Shown one piece after another: positions 14,611 to 18,905 of a DNA stretch of 18,905 nucleotides; positions within the stretch are counted from its first letter, which is position 1; each line of letters starts with the position of its first letter. This DNA is from Lachnospiraceae bacterium. Its GTDB lineage: Bacteria; Bacillota_A; Clostridia; Lachnospirales; Lachnospiraceae. Location of the stretch: assembly GCA_017437705.1 (NCBI GenBank), contig JAFRYJ010000208.1, forward strand, positions 1 to 18,905, given 5' to 3'. Under the pieces are notes generated by a model that was given only the letters and a program-made list of their open reading frames with translations, was not told the DNA's origin and did no database searches. Both the position numbers and the translations under genes were made by a program.

Positions 14611-15638
14611 AGCTTTTCTATGCTCCTGATAAGTGCGTCCGTCTCTTCCTTTACCGTTGCAAAGCTGGTGCAGAAACGGGCGCAGATATGGCCTTCGTCG
14701 ATACGGCCTTCAAATTCAAAGACGTGCTCCGCTGCCAGCTGCTCCGCCTGCTCGTCAGTTAAGGCTATAAACTGCTGGTTAGTGGGGCTGTCGATGTAAA
14801 GCGGCAGGCCTTTCCTTAAGAAAGCCCCCCTTATCTCCATGGCCCTTCTGTCCGCCTCCTCCGTGATGCGGAAATAAAGGCCGTCCTTAAAAAGCGCATA
14901 GAACTGCAGGCCCAGAAGCCAGCCCTTTGCCAGCATGCCGCCGTTCTGTTTTATAAAGCTCCTGAAATGAGGGCGCAGCTCCGGATGGCTTATTACCACC
15001 GCTTCGCCGAATAGCGCCCCGCACTTTGTGCCGCCGATGTAGAAAACGTCGGAGAGCTTCGCAATGTCTTCTATTGTGAGGTCGCAGGCATCGGATCCCA
15101 GGCCGTAGCCCAGACGTGCTCCGTCAACAAAGAGGTACAGAGCATGCTCACGGCAGACCTTTGATATGGCCGTAAGCTCTTCCTTCGAGTATATGGTTCC
15201 GTACTCCGTGGGGAAGGAGATGTAGACCATCTTTGGCATCACCACGTGCTCCGGTATGCCGCTCTCCTCATAGCCGACGGCCAGCTTTTCGATATCCTCC
15301 GCAAAGATCTTCCCGTCCTTATGGGGGATCGTTATGACCTTGTGTCCCGTGTTCTCCACGGCTCCGGTCTCATGTACGTTGATGTGGCCAGTGTCCGCGC
15401 TTATGACTCCCTGGAAGGGCCTTAAGGCCGACGCGATGACCGTGTAATTGACCTGGGTACCGCCCTCCATGAAATGGATGTCACAGTCGACGCCGCCCAG
15501 GTATTTCTTTATCTCATCCGACGCCTTTACGCACCATTCGTCGGTGCCGTAGCCCGGGTATGATGTATCGTTTGTCTCATTTAAAAGCTTTAATATTTCG
15601 GGATGCGCCCCTCTGTTGTAATCGTTATTGAATCTCAT
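14607..15638 (-). CDS. Threonine aldolase-type PLP-dependent lyase
   Basis: This 343-residue enzyme belongs to the beta-eliminating lyase group of fold-type I PLP enzymes. Motifs: an N-terminal NDYNRGAHPEIL, the His of DTGHINVHETGA (about 85-93), VDGARLGYG with the PLP-ring Asp172, and GGTKCGALFGEA with the PLP-binding Lys205. It most likely splits L-threonine or L-allo-threonine to glycine and acetaldehyde, though related enzymes act on other beta-hydroxy amino acids. The YISFPTEYG stretch and short N-terminus resemble the clostridial low-specificity form. AGGGAG lies 9 bases before the ATG, and the previous stop lies 3 bases upstream. An aldehyde dehydrogenase is encoded 1.4 kb away on the other strand, but no link to acetaldehyde removal is shown. 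Confidence 0.9.
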   Translation of the reverse strand: MRFNNDYNRGAHPEILKLLNETNDTSYPGYGTDEWCVKASDEIKKYLGGVDCDIHFMEGGTQVNYTVIASALRPFQGVISADTGHINVHETGAVENTGHKVITIPHKDGKIFAEDIEKLAVGYEESGIPEHVVMPKMVYISFPTEYGTIYSKEELTAISKVCREHALYLFVDGARLGYGLGSDACDLTIEDIAKLSDVFYIGGTKCGALFGEAVVISHPELRPHFRSFIKQNGGMLAKGWLLGLQFYALFKDGLYFRITEEADRRAMEIRGAFLRKGLPLYIDSPTNQQFIALTDEQAEQLAAEHVFEFEGRIDEGHICARFCTSFATVKEETDALIRSIEKL

Positions 15639-15641
15639 GCC

Positions 15642-16244
15642 CTAGTTCTCCCTGCATATTTCTGCTGTAAGCTCTCTGATAACGGAAAGCGGGTGAAGGG
15701 GAAATTCCCCGTCAAACTTACGGTCCTCGGAAAGATCCATAAGGAAGCCGGTGTCCTCGGAATCGTCGTAAGGATCCTTCGTCCATCCCTCGCCGTCGGG
15801 ACCGATGATGCCTTCCTCCCTCAGCTTCTCATACACGTATTTCGCCCTGATGCCCGAAATGCCCGTCTCCTCGAAAACGCCCTGGATATGTATCACCTGC
15901 GACACATAGAAGATCTCCAGGAAAAGCGTGTAGGCACACTCATCGTCGGGTTCTCCCGTTTTGATGATCACGTAAACATAGTCGTTGCCGCCCTCGGTTT
16001 CGCCGCGCTCGGCCTCTATAAGCCCCTGGTCGTCGTCCATCTCGGAGCGGATCATCTCGCGAAGCCCCGTCATATCATATATGGGCAGCGCGTCGAATTC
16101 GTCGATCGAATAGATCGTAAGCTGCCCCGTGGTATTCATGTTGTCAAAAAGAAAGCTCTTCTCATCATTATCGGAATACTCTTCCTCCTGTTCCAGACTG
16201 TCCGGAAGGTACAAAGTCTCGTCGTCAAAATATACCTCTGTCAT
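15642..16244 (-). CDS. Acidic protein of unknown function
   Basis: I do not recognise this 200-residue protein. It is strongly acidic (many DDE clusters, e.g. EEEYSDNDEK near the N-terminus), has no signal peptide or membrane helix, and seems to be a soluble alpha/beta domain with strands such as YVYVIIK and LFLEIFYVSQVIHIQGVF. The pattern of strands followed by a short helical C-terminal half resembles small uncharacterised cytoplasmic proteins of Clostridia. The ATG at 16244 has a very good AAAGGAGG ribosome binding site. It is the first gene of an operon with the threonine-aldolase-type enzyme (3-base gap) and the acetyltransferase, under an extended -10 promoter. Real coding status is well supported by the ribosome binding site, spacing and length. 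Confidence 0.8.
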   Translation of the reverse strand: MTEVYFDDETLYLPDSLEQEEEYSDNDEKSFLFDNMNTTGQLTIYSIDEFDALPIYDMTGLREMIRSEMDDDQGLIEAERGETEGGNDYVYVIIKTGEPDDECAYTLFLEIFYVSQVIHIQGVFEETGISGIRAKYVYEKLREEGIIGPDGEGWTKDPYDDSEDTGFLMDLSEDRKFDGEFPLHPLSVIRELTAEICREN

Positions 16245-16272
16245 CGGTGCCTCCTTTCATTGTCTGATTTAA

Positions 16273-16288
16273 GGATCGCCTGCGATCC
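16273..16288. repeat. Short palindrome in the leader of the acidic-protein operon
   Basis: GGATCGC and GCGATCC are separated by 2 bases. It lies between the predicted transcription start (about 16327) and the ATG at 16244. It could be an operator or a small mRNA hairpin. Confidence 0.4.
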
Positions 16289-16333
16289 CTGTGCGCCGTC
16301 TATAAAACGGGGGGATTATCACTGTTAAGATGA

Positions 16334-16342
16334 ATTATACCA
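16334..16342 (-). promoter_or_regulatory. Extended -10 promoter of the acidic-protein operon
   Basis: On the minus strand TGGTATAAT gives a perfect extended -10 (TGnTATAAT). No good -35 lies 17 bases upstream, as is common for extended -10 promoters. The predicted start is near 16327, leaving a leader of about 83 bases. Confidence 0.6.
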
Positions 16343-16395
16343 AAGGGTGATGCAAAAATACAGTTGCCCCGTATCTCTTAATCTTTCCGCCCCGA

Positions 16396-16404
16396 TGTGA
16401 TAAT
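16396..16404 (+). promoter_or_regulatory. Possible extended -10 promoter of luxS
   Basis: TGTGATAAT matches the extended -10 pattern except for one base of the hexamer. No recognisable -35 lies upstream. It would start transcription near 16411, about 46 bases before the luxS ATG. Confidence 0.4.
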
Positions 16405-16456
16405 ATCCTTTATAGTATATTCCCTTTGAAAGTATGCATTTGAAAGGACTGCAGAA

Positions 16457-16936
16457 ATGAACAAGATCGAAAGCTTTCAGGTTGACCACCTTATACTGGA
16501 GCCCGGCATATATGTGTCCAGGCGCGATATGGCCGGGGACTGTCCCGTCACCACCTTCGACCTGAGGATGAAAACTCCCAATAAAGAACCGGTGATGAAC
16601 ACCGCCGAGATCCATACCATCGAACACCTGGGCGCCACGTTTTTAAGGAACGATTCGGAGTATAAGGACCGCATCATCTATTTCGGGCCCATGGGCTGCA
16701 GGACGGGCTTCTACCTGGTGATGTCCGGTTCGTATGAGTCGGCGGACATCGTGCCGCTGATCACAAGGATGTGCGAATTCATTCGTGATTTCGAGGGCGA
16801 GATCCCCGGTGCAAAGCCCGAAGAATGCGGAAATTACCTGGATCAAAACCTGCCTATGGCCAGATATCTGGCAAAGGAGTACCTGGAAAAGACCCTTTAC
16901 GGGATCGACGAAAAGCATCTTGTCTACGGCGCATAA
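16457..16936 (+). CDS. luxS: S-ribosylhomocysteine lyase
   Basis: LuxS splits S-ribosylhomocysteine into homocysteine and DPD, the precursor of autoinducer-2, as part of the activated methyl cycle. The 159-residue length is standard. All metal and catalytic residues are present: HTIEH (His53, Glu56, His57), GPMGCRTGF with Cys81, and EECGNY with the third metal ligand Cys124. AAAGGA lies about 8 bases before the ATG. It is divergent from the acidic-protein operon and no other methyl-cycle gene (pfs, metE, metK) is nearby. The aldehyde dehydrogenase gene downstream has its own promoter, so luxS is probably monocistronic. Confidence 0.97.
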   Translation: MNKIESFQVDHLILEPGIYVSRRDMAGDCPVTTFDLRMKTPNKEPVMNTAEIHTIEHLGATFLRNDSEYKDRIIYFGPMGCRTGFYLVMSGSYESADIVPLITRMCEFIRDFEGEIPGAKPEECGNYLDQNLPMARYLAKEYLEKTLYGIDEKHLVYGA

Positions 16937-16980
16937 GCACGGGCCGGGACAATTATGCTATTATATGAGGCCTGTCATCA

Positions 16981-17009
16981 TTGACTTGATGCACGGATTC
17001 CTCTATAAT
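16981..17009 (+). promoter_or_regulatory. Strong promoter of the aldehyde dehydrogenase gene
   Basis: TTGACT (16981-16986), a 17-base spacer and a perfect TATAAT (17004-17009) give a near-consensus promoter with a predicted start near 17016. The -35 hexamer is flanked by a 5-bp inverted repeat (CATCA and TGATG, 16976-16991), a possible operator. Confidence 0.8.
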
Positions 17010-17060
17010 TGTACTGATTTCAATGCAATTCGAAATATTAAACTAAAAGGAGGAACCTAA

Positions 17061-18500
17061 ATGTTAGCTTACGACAAACTGTACATCAACGGCAAGTGGG
17101 TTGAAGGCTCCAGCGACAAGGTCATGGAAGACAGATGTCCCATGGACGGATCCCTGCTCTACACCTACAAAGCCGCAAGCAAGGATGATGTAGACAAGGC
17201 TTATGCAGCTGCAAGAGCCGCTTTCCCCGGATGGGCAAAGACGACTCCCGGCGAGAAAGCTGCAATGCTTGAGAAACTTGCAAATGCCATTGAGGAAATG
17301 GCAGATGAGGTTGCTGAGGTTCTTATCATGGAGGGCGGCTCCACAGCTCCCAAGGTAGGATTCGAGATCTCCACCTGTATCAATATCTGCAAGCAGGCTA
17401 TGGCATTCCCTTACATGCTGAGAGGCGAGACCGTAGCATCAGACATCCCCGGCAAGGACAACTTCGTTTACAAGGCTCCCAAGGGTGTTATCGGAGTTAT
17501 CGCACCCTGGAACGTTCCCCTGGTACTTGCAATGCGTTCTGTAGTTCCCGCTGTTGCAACAGGCAACACCGTAGTTCTTAAGCCTGCCAGCGATACACCC
17601 GCGACCGCTTTCCTCGTAGCTAAATTCTTCGAGAAAGCCGGCTTCCCTGCAGGCGTATTCAACGCAGTAGTAGGCAAGGGCTCAGAGATCGGCGATTACT
17701 TCGTAGAGCATGAGACCCCCGAGCTTATCAGCTTCACGGGTTCTACAGAGGTAGGCAAGCAGATCGGCCGTACCGCAGGCGGACAGATCAAGGATGTATC
17801 CCTGGAGCTGGGCGGCAACAACGTAATGCTCGTACTCAAGGATGCAGACCTTTCAAAGGTTATCGGCGCAGCTATCTTCGGCGCATTCTTCAATGTGGGC
17901 CAGGTATGTATGGCGCTTAACAGGATCATCGTTGAGGAGCCTCTCTATGATGCATTCGTAGAGGCATTCGTTGGAGCCGTTAAGACCGTTAAGGTCGGCG
18001 ATCCTCATGATCCCGAAGTATTTATCGGCCCCATCATCAGCGAGACTCAGGTAAAGAGCGTTGAGGGATTCATCAAGGCCAATATCGAAGCCGGCGCTAC
18101 CGTAGCCCTTGAGGGACATACGGAAGGCAACTATATCTATCCTTGGGTATTCACAGATTGTACAAACGATATGCCCGCATGCTGCAACGAAGTATTCGGA
18201 CCCGTTGTCTGCATCATCAAGTGCAAGGATGAGGAAGAAGGCATCGCTATCGCAAACGATACCGAGTACGGTCTGTCAGGCTGCGTATTCACCGAGGATC
18301 TGTATCACGGCATCCAGGTTGCACAGCGCATCGAGTCCGGTATGACTCATGTAAACGACCAGTCCATCAACGACGAGCCTCACGTAATGTTCGGCGGCGC
18401 AAAGCATTCAGGCGTTGGCAGATTCAATTACACATGGGTAGTTGACAAGTTCACGACAACGAAGTGGATCAGCGTTCAGACAAACAACAGGTTTGGTTGA
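17061..18500 (+). CDS. NAD(P)-dependent aldehyde dehydrogenase
   Basis: This 479-residue enzyme oxidises an aldehyde to the acid. Motifs in order: IAPWNVP (about 147-153), VLKPAS with Lys174 of the cofactor site, FTGSTEVG (225-232), ELGGNN with general base Glu249, and VGQVCMALNR with nucleophile Cys283; FGPVV and the C-terminal KHSGVGRF complete the fold. It looks closest to the benzaldehyde/vanillin or betaine-aldehyde-like ALDH groups, but the substrate is uncertain. It has an ideal AAAAGGAGG ribosome binding site 7 bases before the ATG, a near-consensus promoter and a strong terminator. Its codon use (GTA/GTT, GCA/GCT, CGT, TCT) differs from the GC-ending codons of neighbours, as expected for very high expression. 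Confidence 0.95.
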   Translation: MLAYDKLYINGKWVEGSSDKVMEDRCPMDGSLLYTYKAASKDDVDKAYAAARAAFPGWAKTTPGEKAAMLEKLANAIEEMADEVAEVLIMEGGSTAPKVGFEISTCINICKQAMAFPYMLRGETVASDIPGKDNFVYKAPKGVIGVIAPWNVPLVLAMRSVVPAVATGNTVVLKPASDTPATAFLVAKFFEKAGFPAGVFNAVVGKGSEIGDYFVEHETPELISFTGSTEVGKQIGRTAGGQIKDVSLELGGNNVMLVLKDADLSKVIGAAIFGAFFNVGQVCMALNRIIVEEPLYDAFVEAFVGAVKTVKVGDPHDPEVFIGPIISETQVKSVEGFIKANIEAGATVALEGHTEGNYIYPWVFTDCTNDMPACCNEVFGPVVCIIKCKDEEEGIAIANDTEYGLSGCVFTEDLYHGIQVAQRIESGMTHVNDQSINDEPHVMFGGAKHSGVGRFNYTWVVDKFTTTKWISVQTNNRFG

Positions 18501-18511
18501 TAACACACACC

Positions 18512-18544
18512 AAAAGGCGGGGGCATAAGCCTCCGCCTTTTTTT
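18512..18544. terminator. Intrinsic terminator behind the aldehyde dehydrogenase gene
   Basis: A 13-bp stem with one G-T wobble (AAAAGGCGG... 18512-18524 with 18529-18541) and an ATAA tetraloop is followed by a T run to 18544. On the minus strand the hairpin is preceded by the SDR stop and followed by TTTTGG, so it may also end that converging gene. Confidence 0.9.
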
Positions 18545-18563
18545 ATATGTTCTGTGTTATTGA

Positions 18564-18905
18564 TCACACATTCGCCTTCCAGAGGAAGGATCCGCCGTCG
18601 ACGTGGATCTTCTCCCCGTTGATGAAACGGCATTCGTCGGCGCACAGCATCATTACGATGTGGGAGACATCCTCGGGCAGGATCGTCTCGCTCACCGGCG
18701 CCAGCTTTTTAAGCCTTTCAACAAACTCCGGATCGTCCCAGTAATGGGCGGTCATCGGAGTTTTTATCATGCCGAGACACAGCATGTTCGAAGTGATGCC
18801 GAAAACGCCGTATTCGGAAGCAAAACACCTGGTGACTGCTTCCGTGCCCGTCTTGGTGATGGAATAACCGCTGTGACGGTCATCAAAGAACTCCGTCCTT
18901 ACGGA
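18564..18905 (-). CDS. Short-chain dehydrogenase/reductase, C-terminal part
   Basis: Only the last 113 residues lie in the window; the gene continues past the right edge. The catalytic YxxxK motif is present as YSITK (residues 14-18 of the visible part), followed by the Rossmann-fold GMIKTPMT segment and the C-terminal ADECRFINGEKIHVDGG motif typical of classical SDRs. Such enzymes are NAD(P)-dependent oxidoreductases of alcohols and ketones, for example the FabG group. The sequence ITSNMLCLGMIKTP, where most SDRs have VNAVAPG, suggests a diverged member rather than a housekeeping FabG. It converges with the aldehyde dehydrogenase gene and stops 20 bases from the shared terminator. Substrate unknown. 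Confidence 0.9.
   Translation of the reverse strand, partial: SVRTEFFDDRHSGYSITKTGTEAVTRCFASEYGVFGITSNMLCLGMIKTPMTAHYWDDPEFVERLKKLAPVSETILPEDVSHIVMMLCADECRFINGEKIHVDGGSFLWKANV

Overview
The window looks like a stretch of chromosome from an anaerobic Gram-positive bacterium (Bacillota, class Clostridia, most like Lachnospiraceae). The evidence is an oxygen-sensitive class III ribonucleotide reductase with its radical activase, strong AGGAGG-type ribosome binding sites, TTGACA/TATAAT and extended -10 promoters, LuxS, and the pairing of a TPM-domain protein with a zinc-ribbon membrane protein. Genes are tightly packed, base composition is moderately GC-rich, and most genes lie on the minus strand. 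I saw no tRNA, rRNA, CRISPR array, prophage or intact insertion sequence.

Layout. 1-414 (+): a small putative lipoprotein, converging on a bidirectional terminator (444-476). 6484 down to 532 (-): a probable redox/nucleotide unit with an NrdR-like box and promoter, then nrdG, nrdD, a thioredoxin-reductase-like flavoprotein, a patatin-like phospholipase and a BASS-family transporter. 6387-6843: a 457-base gap holding the nrdG promoter, a strong terminator hairpin and a cluster of nested inverted repeats. 10523 down to 6844 (-): a heterodimeric ABC exporter whose two genes overlap by 4 bases. 12069 down to 10618 (-): nicotinate phosphoribosyltransferase. 14026 down to 12159 (-): zinc-ribbon membrane protein and TPM-domain protein, overlapping by 4 bases, with a clear promoter. 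16244 down to 14140 (-): an acidic unknown protein, a threonine-aldolase-type PLP enzyme and a GNAT acetyltransferase, tightly coupled. 16457-16936 (+): luxS. 17061-18500 (+): an aldehyde dehydrogenase with a near-consensus promoter, ideal ribosome binding site, distinctive codon use and strong terminator, so probably highly expressed. 18905 down to 18564 (-): the C-terminal part of a short-chain dehydrogenase that runs off the right edge.

The most interesting system is the anaerobic RNR block. NrdD carries a C-terminal glutaredoxin/thioredoxin-like domain (CPNC motif) after its glycyl-radical site. The gene downstream encodes a thioredoxin-reductase-like flavoprotein with its CAIC disulfide but without the usual HRR motif that recognises NADPH. 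Together with nrdG and the NrdR-like operator this could be a self-contained, redoxin-dependent deoxynucleotide-synthesis module, possibly fed by an electron donor other than NADPH (inference). As given, nrdD is broken by a one-base deletion in a C run (plus positions 4181-4183), which may be a sequencing error or a real mutation.
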